Shown here: positions 37,701-47,725 of the stretch, piece by piece
How positions within the stretch are numbered: position 1 is the first letter of the stretch
Layout of the letters: every line of letters begins with the position of its first letter
Assembly: GCA_029465975.1 (NCBI GenBank)
Contig: CM055749.1
Coordinates: forward strand, 12,675,071-12,739,070
DNA length: 64,000 nt
DNA from: Dallia pectoralis
Taxonomy: Eukaryota > Chordata > Actinopteri > Esociformes > Umbridae
Reading direction: 5' to 3'
Position numbers and translations under genes: made by a program
Notes under the pieces: model-generated
Seen by the model: the letters and a program-made list of their open reading frames with translations, nothing else
Databases searched by the model: none
Told to the model about the DNA's origin: nothing

Positions 37701-40700
37701 GGGAGTGTGGAATGAGGAGGCCAGCGCCACAAACATGATGGATCAGTGTAAATGATGTGTCTGGGAAGGCTGTTTCCAGACAAAAAAGCAGGCAAGAGAA
37801 AAAACATTTTCAAGAAGGTCGTAACGCTGAGATCCCCCCCCCCCAAGTCTGTAACTAAACCTCCAGGTAATGGACTGATAAGACGTGGCCTTAAGGTGGG
37901 AGGGTTGAAACATCCCACTGGGATAAAGACGAAGCCCTGAGAGGATGTCTGTTTGATGACCACTCATCTGTAGCATTTTCTGTTCCTTTTGCCATTGTCT
38001 CGTTTTTTTAACTCTGTGACGCACAAAATACCTGCTGGTTCATCTATGAATTGCTGAGACAAGCATTGTCATCTACGAATGTGAGAAAAACGGACTACAG
38101 CTTAAGAAGTCGGACTAAACTGCCATGCAAAACGTACAGGTGTGAGAAATGCCAAAAGAGAAAAAATACTTACAAAAGGGGCACAGACTTTCTCTGCTCG
38201 CCTGACGGATCTATATGCAATGAGAACAATGTGTGGGAAATACGATGTCACGATGTGTTCACGATTAACGAGGTGTCCTGACAGACAGTATGCACCCACT
38301 CGTCAGGAGAGGAGATGTCTCTGACCCCTGTTATAACCTACGTTTGTACAACCAGGCGGCAGTAAGTCATTTTAGCCCTCATTATTTTGAGGCTAATGTG
38401 GTGGCTGCTGTGGTGTAGTGTGCCTGATGTGTACTTGTCAGGGCTACAGTGGATCACAGTGTACACTTCATACTGGAAACACACACACACACACACATCT
38501 GGTCCTCATTACGTCCTCCAAGCCGCCTGCTCCTACGAACATAAATGATATTGTCTCTGCCAATTTTTTACTATATGTTTTCTGGCCCCTGACATGACAG
38601 GTTTTAGCACCTAATTTCTGATAGATTGTCTATTCGTGTATCTTCAGTGAGTCATTGACAGGGTTGACCTTGTTGGGTATAAATGTGCCGAGTTATGTGT
38701 TACTGATTTATGGTTTCTCTGAGTGAGCCCTCTCAGTTCCCTAGACAGCAGATCACAGAGGGCTTCAGAAGTGTTCAACTTCGCTTCCTAACCACATACA
38801 TACATAAATTAAGCATCTTTCCCCTAACCTGGTTTTACAATGAAAGTGTGATCGGTTTACTGTCTAGTCTAATCTTTACTGCTGTGTCCGTCTGTCTGTC
38901 TGCGTGTCTGTCTGTCTGCGCGTCTGTCTGTCTGTCTGTGCATCTGTCTATCTTCGCGTCTGTCTGTCTGCGCGTCTGTCTGCGCGTCTGTCTGTCTGCG
39001 CGTCTGTCTGTCTGCGCGTCTGTCTGTCTGCGTGTCTGTCTGTCTGCGCGTCTGTGCGTCTGTCTGTCTGTCTGCGCATCTGTCTGTCTGTCAGTGCGTC
39101 TGTCTGTCAGCGCGTCTGTGCGTCTGTCTGTCTGTCTGCGCATCTGTCTGTCTGTCTGTGCATCTGTCTGTCTGTCTGCACGTCTGTCTGTCTGTCTTCG
39201 CGTCTGTCTGTCTGTCTGCGCGTCTGTCTGTACAGGCAGACAGGTGCACTAACACACATTTCACTATATTTATACTACAATTTGGACGTTTTTCTGGTCC
39301 ACCAAATGTCAAAAGATGCATTGATTCGAGGTACTATTATTTATGTTTGCCTACCACCTTGTATCACAAACCCTAGACCTGCTTACAACAGCTGTCCACC
39401 ACTCCAAGGTGCTGACCTATGGTATTGGTTTTCTTTATTTGGTTTTATCACTATCACAAATGTTAGCCAAAACCATTAGCGCCAAATATTTTCACAAACC
39501 TGGAAAACATGTGAAACAAACGCTGTCAAGGGTAAATATTTCTCCATAATATGTCGGCAAACTAAGAGACTGAGGCTACTGCTGTTCTGGAGCTGAACTT
39601 CATTACATTTAATCAACCACAGGCTGGTACCACAAAGGTTATAAAAGTTATTGATGTTCTGGAGCTGAACTTCATTACATAATAATCAACTACAGGCTGT
39701 TACCCGTGGCGTTCTACCACATTCACTCAAATACAGAGCACTAATTACAACACAATATTGCAAGACTCATAAACCCTATGTTCTGACCTTCCCTTCCTCC
39801 AAACATTTTCCCTTTCTGATCCTTTTTATAGATCTAGACATGGTTTTCCAGGCAAGGTCACTGCCGGAGGGAACAAATGGTCCTGCCAGGATCAAGATTG
39901 ATTTCGTTTGGCTGTTATAACATTTCCAATGTTTCCGTTACATGCCCCGATACACGCAACGCCCCCCCCGGTACACGCCCCCGGTACACGCCTCCCCCCA
40001 CCGATACACGCAACCAATTACAAGCCCCCGGTACACCGCCCTACCCCCCGGGTACACGCCCCCCCGGTACACGCCCCATCTATTCCCCGGACACCAGCGA
40101 GGAGGTAAAAACCAAGACTAATGCCGTAAATCCACATCGAGAGAGAGGTGACAGATGAGGGGGAGAAAGAGAGAGATGATTGCTCAGTAGTAAGTTACCT
40201 TGTGCTGGACAGAATCTGGACACAAACACATATTATCCCAAACTACATTAGGCACCAGAGATGAGACACACATACCCCTCAGAGATATGAGAAAAGAGGA
40301 CAGGAACGGACAACGGGGAAAGGCTTTATCAGGGGCAGCCAGGGTAGGGAGTCTAAGTGCCGTTCACCCAGGGTTTAATGACAGAACCACCACACATCCT
40401 CCATACAGCTGTTGGACCGGCAAAGATACTCAGATCCCTCTGGTGTAATCATCCCTCATCCATGACACGGTTCCGGGGTTTTAGACTAACAGAAGGACTC
40501 TCCCTCCTTGTCAACTCCCCTGGCTTACGAACAGACAGGACAGGACAGCAGTGGTCAGCTGATATAGACCAGGCCTGGAGCTAAATCGTTGTTGTTTGAG
40601 AAAAACAGGGACCACTTTCAAGTCATGTGGGTGAAATATCGAAGCATTTCAGGTGAAACTCATAGAGGCATATGATTGGGTGAAGAGCACAGATCAAGAC

Positions 40701-43538
40701 AGGTTTAACTGGGGTTTTGGAAACCTAGCAGTCAGCAAAGGAATGAACTGCATATGTTGTAAATTCATGTGATTTTGTGGAGGGGTTTTGGGAACCATGT
40801 AGCAGGTAGACAAGGCCAAGACATTAAATTTGTGACGCTGGCTTTGAGTTTACAACAGTTCACTTCAGAGTTTCCCCGATGGGGCCCACAGATGACTGTA
40901 AAGACGGATTTGACAAAAAAAAAGAATGTCATGAATGAGCCAAAATAAATGATAATATCACGAATCCCAGCAGGGATATTTCACGGATGCAAATACAGAC
41001 GTTATGATTAAGACATGCGATAGGTCTAGCAGCAAACTAGAGAAAGTTTCAATTGTAACTGTATCTGTGTGTGTAGTGTGTAGGTAGACTGGTATTGGCT
41101 ACTGAGGTAATAGAAATAACTGGAAGTTTCCTGTCTCGACTGCATATGCAACTGGACTGCAACACTTCTAATCAAGAATAGATTGGCTCAAGGTGAAATA
41201 ATGACATGAGGTTTTATTGAGGAAAACCTAAATGAGTTCGTTTTGTTTATCAGCTTGATTCTTTGCAAAATAATATAAGCGAAAAATACCTTTTTATTTA
41301 GTGTCAATCGCAATTATTTTTTGCAAATGCAACAAAAAGGCGGGAAATAACTGTTTACGGTCAATTAATTATTAACTAAGATATACATCACAATAATCGG
41401 CACACCTAGAAAAGTGAATAACTTACAAAGTATGTTTCTATTGATTTTCCAGAGAAACAAACAAATGAAATAAAATAAATTAAGGGGGAACCTTTTTTCA
41501 GATCTCATGCTGTGTGTTCTCCTGCATAATCAAAATCATAGCAGACACAGTACTGTCATCTTGACAAGGAGAGAGTGAGGTACTAAAGGTGGTGGTGCCA
41601 ATCACCAAGACCCACGTTATTTTCTTCGAAGAGTTGGGAGTCTCATTTTGAGTGTAAGATTGAGCTAATAAACAACAGCACATTCTGAGGACGTATTGTG
41701 TTTGCAGAGATGTCAGTATTTGTTAAAACATTTTCTTCAAAATGACGTGACTGAATCACTCTGTGAAGCAATAAACTCTGTGAAGTAATGAAGTAACTTC
41801 ATGCAAATATAGAAGTTAAACTACTCATCTATTAATGCCTGTGTCCTATGCTGCCTTTAAACAGAGACGCCTGTCACTAATTTCTCTGAAGTCTCGCAAT
41901 AGCCTCTAAATCACACAGAATAGCATAGACTATGTTCGCCTTACCAAACCAATAAGCCATGAGTTGTGTGAGTAAAGCAGAACAACAAAGTAATCTGTGA
42001 ACCCGCATTTATTGGATAATTAACACCCGAGTCCCACAGTAACACAGCTGACAATGCTTAGTGTGTGTGGAAGCACAACTCTGTGCTAGTATCCACATCC
42101 TTCATATCGTCACAAACCCTCTGTACACTGTCAAGAGAAAGGCAGCTCACTGCAACGATACAGAGTGAGGCAGAAAAAGAGAGACCATCAGAGCGGCTCA
42201 AAATTGACATCTCCTGGTCTGCAGAACTGCTTGCAGAGACAGAGACAAAAACAATGCCTGTCTATTGATCCATGCTTATTGATCTTTCGAGTAAAAAACA
42301 CAGAAGGGGAAGAGGTTTCCTGCTAATCAGCTTTTTGTATTCGAAACAGAGGGGCACAATGTTTTTGCTGCCCAATCACCAGAATAACCTGTGTGATTCT
42401 GTTTACTTAGGGCCTGAGGTAAAAACACAGGGAACCCGACAAGCTGCCAGGACAATGCCATGCTTGGCTATGCTTAGCTTACTCTGCTCTGACCGCTAAG
42501 GTGACAAGCTAGAATCATTTTAATGCATGGCCAAGCATAAGAATAACCAATAAATATATATATATATATATATCATATATCAAAAATGTACTCGAGGGCC
42601 TCCCGGTGTTGCATGTAATCATGAAAAATAAAAAAAACATTCAACTTTGGAAACAAGCCATTACTGGTGCATGTGGGTGTGAAGGACATATACATACAAG
42701 TAATCTCAAATGAGAATTAAAACCCACCAAAGGTGAATGGGTGTCAGGTGGATGTAAGGAAACTTACCTGAGACAGGTGCCATTCTTGCCTCCTGCCCTG
42801 ACACAGGGGTACTCCACTGTCACCACCTTATTATCGGGGCACTCCTCCCTGTTTAAAGACACAATAAAGTAGGCAACAATGAGAACATTTAAACGAGTTT
42901 TGAGTCCAGGTAACAATGTTTTAACTACAATGCAATTAATAATAATAATTAAAAGCACATGGAATTATGCAAAGCAGTCCAATTAGTTACCAAAATATGC
43001 AGAATGTCAAACATATCCCACATGAGACAAGTTATTCACATACGTTATATTACTAGCCTATTAAAGGAATTTGTTTCTCGTGTGAAAAATGCCTCGTTTT
43101 AAAAAATAAGAAATATTTTGCATCGGGGATTAAATAACAAGCACAACCACGGAGTCGCGGAGTTTTTATTTCTAAGACATTTTTCATTTTAACAATTTAT
43201 TGTCGTATAACTACTGTTTCTGATCCGTCTGGGCGCACGTTATTATCTGCAAAGACTGGTGTACTAACTAGATCAATCTCTGACAACTCTATACGTAAAA
43301 ACATTAACATAACACATTACCTTTATTACCGTGATCAAACATAAAACATATATAAGTAAGCTTTGATGTCATTCATTTTGCCATTCACAGCCACATAGTG
43401 ACACATTCTCTCCACTTACCCAGAGTTGCTCAGTGCAAATCTATGTTTTATAGAAATAGCACCACAGTCCACAAGTAAAACAATGCAGATGGCACCAAAA
43501 CGTACAAGTGTCCCGGTGCAGAGTTGACCCATGTCCAT
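24181..43538 (-). CDS. ccbe1: ccbe1, collagen and calcium-binding EGF domain protein 1 (complete, 11 coding exons)
   Basis: Known role of the family: a secreted extracellular-matrix protein that promotes ADAMTS3-dependent processing of VEGF-C and is needed for lymphatic development. Joining 43538-43420, 42848-42768, 29621-29569, 29289-29158, 28984-28847, 26300-26182, 25999-25888, 25383-25244, 24786-24751, 24620-24585 and 24369-24181 on the minus strand gives a continuous frame of about 384 residues (human about 406). Order: hydrophobic signal segment (about 14-29), Cys-rich N-terminus with an RKCC motif, EGF-like module ending CTCYPGYRFDRERHR (about 85-128), calcium-binding EGF starting DMDEC (about 128-169), short Cys segment, Gly-X-Y collagen stretches (about 244-328) interrupted by PDLEHIKRGRRG, and a C-terminal segment with GSFDFLLLMMADIRNDI. 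Splice phases agree at every junction. Exon count matches human CCBE1 as I remember it. The only unsettled boundary is the exon 6 acceptor. Intron 2 includes the assembly gap, so a missing alternative exon cannot be excluded. Confidence 0.96.
24585..24620 (-). CDS. ccbe1: ccbe1 coding exon 10 (36-bp collagen exon)
   Basis: 36 bases, phase 0 at both ends, encoding GDRGSPGPSGPP; acceptor TTTTGACAG, donor GTGAGT. It is the same size as exon 9. Confidence 0.92.
24751..24786 (-). CDS. ccbe1: ccbe1 coding exon 9 (36-bp collagen exon)
   Basis: Exactly 36 bases and phase 0 at both ends, encoding GPPGAPGTNGMK. Acceptor TTCATCTGCAG; the donor GTGCTG is weak. Collagen exons in multiples of 9 bases are typical. 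Confidence 0.9.
25244..25383 (-). CDS. ccbe1: ccbe1 coding exon 8 (collagen repeats)
   Basis: Acceptor CTCATCTCAG, donor GTGAGC. Encodes GRTGEPGEKGEPGERG, continuing to MGPMGPEPDLEHIKRG, which matches human MGPMGPSPDLSHIKQG. The non-collagen break PDLEHIKRGRRG is conserved between the two collagen stretches. Confidence 0.96.
25888..25999 (-). CDS. ccbe1: ccbe1 coding exon 7 (start of collagen region)
   Basis: Acceptor TGTTGGTAG, donor GTTAGT. Encodes MLSADLANSSEKPSAG, then a linker ending LALPGPPGRHGAP, the first Gly-X-Y triplets. Ends phase 1, joining exon 8 through a glycine codon. Confidence 0.93.
26182..26300 (-). CDS. ccbe1: ccbe1 coding exon 6 (linker with GSCSVTC)
   Basis: Encodes KLDTLSAGSCSVTCQDL then VNMRYSLLQLKQRTG, aligned with human AGTCCATCKEFYQMK and VLQLKQK. 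Donor GTACAA after FNQ (phase 0). The acceptor is ambiguous: GTTCCTCAG before 26300 is preferred (branch-point-like TGTAACT upstream), with phase-compatible alternatives before 26312 (CTCTGTCAG) and 26345 (purine-rich, weak). The choice adds 0, 4 or 15 residues. Confidence 0.85.
26505..28825 (-). repeat. TG-rich compound minisatellite filling ccbe1 intron 5
   Basis: On the plus strand, CACACACTCACACAGTGTCA and related units of about 22-26 bp alternate with (CA)n. Higher-order duplication is visible: the same roughly 190-bp unit order recurs starting at 27158, 27924 and 28240. The intron is 28846 to 26301, so the array occupies over 90% of it. Sense RNA would be UG-rich with the hexamer GUGAGU in most units. 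Confidence 0.97.
28847..28984 (-). CDS. ccbe1: ccbe1 coding exon 5 (calcium-binding EGF)
   Basis: Acceptor TTATGCACACAG, donor GTGAGT. Encodes DMDECVESNGSVCDHDC and ENTVGSFRCRC, with the D-x-D-E calcium ligands and the C-x-N-x4-F-x-C-x-C pattern for Asp/Asn beta-hydroxylation. A TG-rich tandem array starts within about 20 bases of its donor. Confidence 0.97.
29158..29289 (-). CDS. ccbe1: ccbe1 coding exon 4 (first EGF-like module)
   Basis: Acceptor TGTGCTTTAG, donor GTCAGT. It encodes VDVCAGSPCEQQCTDNFGR then VVCTCYPGYRFDRERHR, nearly identical to human CCBE1 over this module. Ends phase 1 after TYCL, so the split codon across the next junction restores Asp of DMDEC. Confidence 0.97.
29569..29621 (-). 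CDS. ccbe1: ccbe1 coding exon 3 (RKCC motif)
   Basis: Small 53-base exon. Acceptor TGTTCACAG, donor GTAGGT. It encodes RKCCDGFRFVMGHCIPE, matching the human KKCCKGYKFVLGQCIPE. A second possible donor (GTAAAC, 4 bases further) would break the phase with exon 4, so GTAGGT is preferred. Confidence 0.94.
29830..29940 (+). repeat. CA microsatellite with GCTAG interruptions
   Basis: (CA)n blocks separated by GCTAGCACACACA; in ccbe1 intron 2. Confidence 0.9.
30127..30626. other. assembly gap (500 N) in ccbe1 intron 2
   Basis: Exactly 500 N, the usual placeholder for a gap of unknown size. Open frames crossing it have no meaning. Confidence 0.99.
32325..35780 (-). repeat. about 30-bp minisatellite in ccbe1 intron 2 (about 115 copies)
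   Basis: Plus unit GCAGAGTAACAGGGGGTACA plus CAGAGAGA with GA number varying, so unit length is 26-33 bp. The sense strand is pyrimidine-rich (CTCTCTCTGTGTACCCCCTG). Lack of stops gives minus frames of 1178, 1156 and 1031 codons that drift through all frames; these are artefacts. A higher-order duplication of about 966-969 bp is visible (markers at 33781 and 34747, 34311 and 35280). Confidence 0.98.
36725..36905 (+). mobile_element. possible DNA-transposon fragment
   Basis: GGAAGAAAGTATTTGATCTC, then AACAGTGAGAGACAAAATAAC and AATAAGTATTTGTTCTTCC form a sequence whose two edges are imperfect inverted copies of the motif AAGTATTTG. It resembles a fish DNA-transposon repeat. Confidence 0.4.
38881..39240 (+). 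repeat. CTGT-rich tandem repeat with CGCG interruptions
   Basis: GTCTGTCTGTCTGCGC and variants, 12-16-bp spacing. Lacks stops in three plus frames, yielding Cys/Leu/Ser/Val-rich frames without biological support. In ccbe1 intron 2. Confidence 0.95.
39945..40090 (+). repeat. C-rich tandem repeat (CCCCCGGTACACG units)
   Basis: Eight or nine short units of CCCCCGGTACACGC or CGATACACGC with C-runs of 4-8. The minus strand carries the matching G-runs. In ccbe1 intron 2. Confidence 0.85.
42548..42585 (+). repeat. AT microsatellite in ccbe1 intron 1 side of exon 2
   Basis: (AT)n about 185 bp downstream of ccbe1 exon 2 on the sense strand, within intron 2. Confidence 0.85.
42768..42848 (-). CDS. 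ccbe1: ccbe1 coding exon 2 (N-terminal Cys-rich part)
   Basis: Acceptor TTTAAACAG, 81 coding bases, donor GTAAGT. It encodes EECPDNKVVTVEYPC and GKNGTCLR, aligning with the human segment reading ICSESKIATTKYPC. Phases 2 in and 2 out fit the neighbouring exons. Confidence 0.94.
42849..43419 (-). other. ccbe1 intron 1
   Basis: 571 bp, AT-rich, no repeats recognised. Confidence 0.85.
43420..43538 (-). CDS. ccbe1: ccbe1 coding exon 1 (start codon, signal peptide)
   Basis: ATG at 43538 is followed six bases later by a second in-frame ATG (43532) with a better Kozak context (GACATGG); either could be used. It encodes a short polar start, then a hydrophobic run FGAICIVLLVDCGAIS typical of a signal peptide, ending ALSNSG. 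The donor GTAAGT follows directly (phase 2). The frame is open upstream, but no other ATG is seen before it leaves the recognisable region. Confidence 0.9.
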
Positions 43539-44158
43539 TGAGACCCTGTTTAGATTTCCTTGAAGCCTCCAGATCGAACAAGCCGGACTTCTACTAACCA
43601 ACTATATGTTTTCACTGTGCACGTTAATTTTTGCTCGCAGAAGGTCCTAGTGCGACATGCTGTGCGTCACTGTGTTGCTGTTGTCCCCATATTGTTGGAC
43701 AGTAAATCCGACCACATAGTGAGACTGGAAGTGTTTAAACCCATCATGCTCTCTAATGATCATCAATCATTTGTATTCCTGATTTTAGGGAACTGACTTT
43801 GCAAAAGTCCAGATTTAATACACACCAGATAATAGGGCAGAGTGGGGTAAGTTGAGCACATTTTTACTTAAAGGTGTCATTTCAGTTAAGATTAAATTAG
43901 ACAATTAATAGATACAGACAAAAATACCTTATTGCAGGACTACAATAATAACCTATATTAAAGGGCCTTGGAAATATGACTGCTAAAAGAAAAGTGGTCC
44001 TGTGGCTTAACTTTCTCCAGGGTAGAAGTCAATTGATACTAGTCAAGGTGTAAGTCGAGCCCCCTTCTGTTAAATTTTTCATTTTTTTAATTTAATAATG
44101 CTTTTTGGCTCTCCAAATGTCTAGCATATTTTCTGTCCTTATTGCAATGTTTGAAATG
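43539..44158 (-). other. ccbe1 5' flank (5' UTR and proximal promoter expected here)
   Basis: No clear TATA box in the right place, CpG-rich block or upstream exon was recognised. The stretch 43840-44030 looks like part of a dispersed repeat (GTGGGGTAAGTTGAGC). Confidence 0.4.
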
Positions 44159-44163
44159 ACAGA

Positions 44164-44524
44164 TGTCACGGTTGCCCCTGTATGACCTGGTTGGGGTGTG
44201 GGTTGTTGGATGTCGGTATGTTTTTGTCCCCATCTGGTGGTGTTGGCTGTCACTACGTCTCAAATTCTCCCACTCACGCACCTGATCCTCATCACCAAAT
44301 CTCTCACCACCTGGGTTGGAACTGCAATCAACCGAGTGTAAAGGAGAGGACCTGTCTACCAGTCGTTGTCGGATCTATCCAGTTTATTACTCACCTTTAC
44401 CTGCCTCCTTTCTTGTAGAGGCACCATACACACACCAGATCAAATAAATAAGTTCTGTTCACTCTTTTCACCTGACCATCGTGTCTCGTTCTGCATTTGG
44501 GTCTGCACACACCAGATTCTGACA
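44164..44524 (+). mobile_element. solo LTR (361 bp)
   Basis: TGTCACGG...TTCTGACA ends flanked by the perfect 5-bp duplication ACAGA (44159-44163 and 44525-44529). AATAAA at 44443-44448 followed by a CTGCATTTGGGTCTGCAC stretch fits R/U5 of a fish Gypsy-like LTR in plus orientation. It lies about 630 bp upstream of the ccbe1 start codon. Confidence 0.85.
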
Positions 44525-44684
44525 ACAGAAGAAGCTAGAGGAGGGCATGTTTACCTTTTCTTTGTAATAAATCTATGACTGACATTTCCAGTTAAACAGA
44601 CGTATATGGGCAATTGACGTATAAGGATTTTCAACAGGTCAATTTGAAAATACACTGTATCAGTGATACAGTCAATATCGGTCA

Positions 44685-45160
44685 ATCTTTGTTCCTACCC
44701 TCACCTATGGTCATGAAAGCTGGGTCATGACCGAAAGAACGAGATCGCGGGTACAAGCGGCCGAAATGGGTTTTCTCAGAAAGGTGGCTGGCCTCTCCCT
44801 TAGGGATAGGGTGAGAAGCTCAGTCATCCGAGAGGAACTCGGAGTAGAGCCGCTGCTCCTTTGCATAGAAAGGAGCCAGTTGAGGTGGTTCGGGCATCTT
44901 GTAAGAATGCCACCTGGGCGCCTCCCTAGAGAGGTGTTCCAGGCACGTCCAGCTGGGAGGAGACCTCGGGGAAGACCCAGGACTAGGTGGAGAGATTATA
45001 TCTCCACACTGGCCTGGGAACGCCTCGGGATTCCCCAGTCAGAGCTGGCTAATGTTGCCCGGGAAAGGGAAGTTTGGGGTCCCCTGCTAGAGCTGCTACC
45101 CCCGCGACCCGACCCCGGATAAGCGGTTGAAGATGAGATGAGATGAGATGAGATGAGAGA
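44685..45160 (+). mobile_element. 5'-truncated LINE 3' end
   Basis: An open frame reads PTLTYGHESWVMTERTRSRV, then AEMGFLRKVAGLSLRDRVRS, RRPRGRPRTRWRDYI and ends LLPPRPDPG at 45122, the C-terminal tail of a non-LTR reverse transcriptase very common in teleosts. It is followed by a short GATGA tandem tail (45130-45158), typical of a LINE 3' terminus. The catalytic core is missing, so this is a 5'-truncated copy with an intact C-terminal reading frame, suggesting recent insertion. Confidence 0.85.
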
Positions 45161-46024
45161 TGTATCAGTGATTAATATTTCAGTCACAGAAATTAAGTAT
45201 TTTATTTTGAATTTAATACAGTTATTGCTATTACTGGTTGCACCACATGATGAGTGGTCGCTCCAAATGACATGAAGAACACTATATATTGTATGTATAA
45301 TACATTCTTTACAAAAATAAATATAAACCAGATTTTATTAAAATTTCACAGAACACAAACTTTATCTAAAAAATGTATTCTCATTACAAACATTTATAAG
45401 TGCAGAACACATTCATGGTCTTGATTTGAACAAACATTCAATTTAACTTGACAATCATCATGTTTGGTGATTATGTTTGTTATAAAAGTCACTGGGTTTT
45501 GGTGCACGGTCTGGGATATTGTCCACATTTCATGTTACTCTGTTGAATGTTTAGGTGTTATATGCATGTAGCTTGGTTTGTAGATTTTTGAAAGTCATTG
45601 TCTTGTTAAGTGCACTTTTAGTATAATTTTGAGTACAGTGTATATGTTTTCCATTCAGTGTTTGTTTTATATATTAAAACCTCTTGAACGTTATCACGCT
45701 TTGAACTTGAATTAATCCGGCACTACAACTGGACCGTGACACCTGCTTGCTGCTTCCATGGGTCTTTGGCAAACTGTTATATGATGTAACTTCCTGTCTT
45801 TGAATGGATTTCAACATAAAAGTCCCAAAGCTTAATTTTTTTAACCCAAAATCAAAAATCAAATCATGTATGAAGAATTCCCAAAATAAAGAAAATCATG
45901 AGAAAATATTTAGAGAAAACTCTCCCCTTCTCACTCGGTCTGTCTTTCTTTTCTTCAAGATGCAGCAAAACATTTAAAATGACTGTATGTAAAATAACAT
46001 TACCATTTACATTGATGTCCACAT
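45161..46024. other. intergenic, no gene seen
   Basis: AT-rich. CCGTGACA at 45734 could be an LTR end but no matching start was found. Confidence 0.5.
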
Positions 46025-47350
46025 GTCATTTTCAACCTTCCAATCCCCACATGCTTCAAGACCACAACCATTGTGCCAGTGCCGAAGCAGTCGAATGCGT
46101 CATGCCTAAATGACTTTCGACCTGTTGCACTCACTCCCAGAATCATGAAGTACTTTGAAAGACTCATATTGGCTCACGTTAAGTTGTCTCCCTCCAACTC
46201 TGGACCCAGATCAGTTTGCCTCTCGCCCTAACAGGTTTCCAGAGGATGCCATCTCTACTACTGACCCCTCTGCCCTGACTCACCTGGACACAACCAACAC
46301 CTACGTGAGGATGCTGTTCATAGACTTTAGCTCAGCATTCAATACAGTCATCCCCTGGTTACCGAACTCCATGACCTTGGGATCAGACTTCCTAACCAAC
46401 AGACCTGTCTGTCCGGTTGGACAACCTCACTATCTCCACCCTGAACACCAGTGTCCCACAGGGCTGTGTGCTTAGCCCACTCTTGTTCTCCTTCACCTAT
46501 GACCCTGTTCGTCAGGTTTGCAGATGATACCACAGTAGTTGGTCTGATTAGGAACAACGACGAGGCAGCTCTACAGAGAGGAGGTCAAGCACCTAGTGGT
46601 CTGGTGTGCAGATAACAACCTGGCCATCAATGCCAAGGTAACCAAATAACTGATTGTAGATTACAGGAAGACAAAAAGCTATATACATGCCCCAGTTCTC
46701 ATTGATGAGACCACAGTGGAACGTGTGGCCAGCTACAAATTCCTGGGTGTCCACATCTCCAACGACCTATCCTGGTCCCTCAACACCACAACCCTGGTTA
46801 AAAAGCAGCAACAGCGCCTGTAAGTTACAGAAGGCCCACCCATCTACTATGGTAAACTTTTACCGCTGCACGGCCAAGAGCTTTCTAACCAACTGTGCCA
46901 CAGTCTGGTACACCGGTTGCTCTGTGGCCGACCGGAAGTCCCTGCAGCGGATGGTAAAAGCCGCCCAGCTCATCATTGGAGCCCAGCTCTCCACCATCAA
47001 AGACATCCAGCAAAAGTGCTGTTTGCGAAGAGCCCATGGCATCATCAGGGACCCCTCACCACCGAGGCATTGTTTAATTTACTATCCATTTACCACTTGT
47101 ACAATTGTTTTCTGCTTGTATTGCCCTCTGCACACCACTTGTACAGTTGTTTTCTGCTTGTATTGCCCTCTGCACACCACTTGTACAGTTGTTTTCTGCT
47201 TGTATTGCCCTCTGCACACCACTTGTACAGTTGTTTTCTACTTGTATTGCCCTCTGCACATTTGCACCTTACCCTGTAAATCATTTTGCACTACTTTACT
47301 TGCACTTCTGGTTGAATGCAACCTGCATTTCTTAGTACTGTACTTGTCTA
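46025..47350 (+). pseudogene. decayed LINE reverse transcriptase (L2/Rex1-like)
   Basis: Conceptual translation across frames gives FKTTTIVPVPKQSNASCLND, RPVALTPRIMKYFERL, motif A FIDFSSAFNTVIP, motif B SVPQGCVLSPLLFS, motif C FADDTTVVGLI and a C-terminal part with FLGVHISNDLSW and LRRAHGIIRDPS. Frameshifts, stops and gaps interrupt it (for example before motif B and after NAKVTK). The endonuclease half is absent, so it is 5' truncated. The 3' end is followed by a tandemly amplified 42-bp segment. Plus orientation. I judge L2/Rex1-type by motif style; the exact family needs a repeat library. Confidence 0.85.
47089..47262 (+). repeat. 42-bp tandem repeat at a LINE 3' end (4 copies)
   Basis: Unit CCACTTGTACAGTTGTTTTC plus TGCTTGTATTGCCCTCTGCACA. 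It sits inside the 3' part of the LINE relic, whose tail continues after it (TTTGCACTACTTTACTTGCA). Confidence 0.93.
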
Positions 47351-47477
47351 ATATAATCACATGAATGCCCGGACACAGGATATCCCAGCACAACATTCCC
47401 CAGAGCATCACATTTGACCGGCTTGTTGTCTTCGCACAGTCTGGTGGCGGTAGTCAAGGCCTGACACTGGGAGTGGC

Positions 47478-47725
47478 ATATAGGCATCTCTATGGGTGTC
47501 TGGTGGGGATAGTCTGGGCTCAACAGCGTGGAGAGGCCTCTAGGCATCTCTATGGGTGTCTGGTGGGGATAGTCTGGGCTCAACAGCGTGGAGACTTCTA
47601 GGCATCTCTATGGGTGTCTGGTGGGGACAGTCTGGGCTTAGACAGCGTGGAGAGGCATCTAGGCATCTCTATGGGTGTCTGGTGGGGACAGTCTGGGCTT
47701 AGACAGCATGGAGACTTTCAGGCAT
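47478..47725 (+). repeat. about 59-bp minisatellite (4 copies)
   Basis: Units begin TAGGCATCTCTATGGGTGTC and include TCTGGGCTCAACAGCGTGGA; period 58-60 bp. Confidence 0.93.

Larger units (their letters stand above)
29622..42767 (-). other. ccbe1 intron 2 (13.1 kb)
   Basis: Holds the N gap, CA tract, the 3.5-kb array, the CTGT and C-rich arrays and a transposon fragment. The remainder (30627-32324, 35781-38880, 39241-39944, 40091-42547) shows no exon with coding-family resemblance. Confidence 0.8.

Noticed and set aside
38710..39479. Cys/Leu/Val-rich frames of 114-191 codons
   Set aside because: Artefacts of the CTGT tandem repeat in ccbe1 intron 2.
45480..45740. Possible LTR ending CCGTGACA at 45734
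   Set aside because: No matching TGTCA start or target duplication was found.
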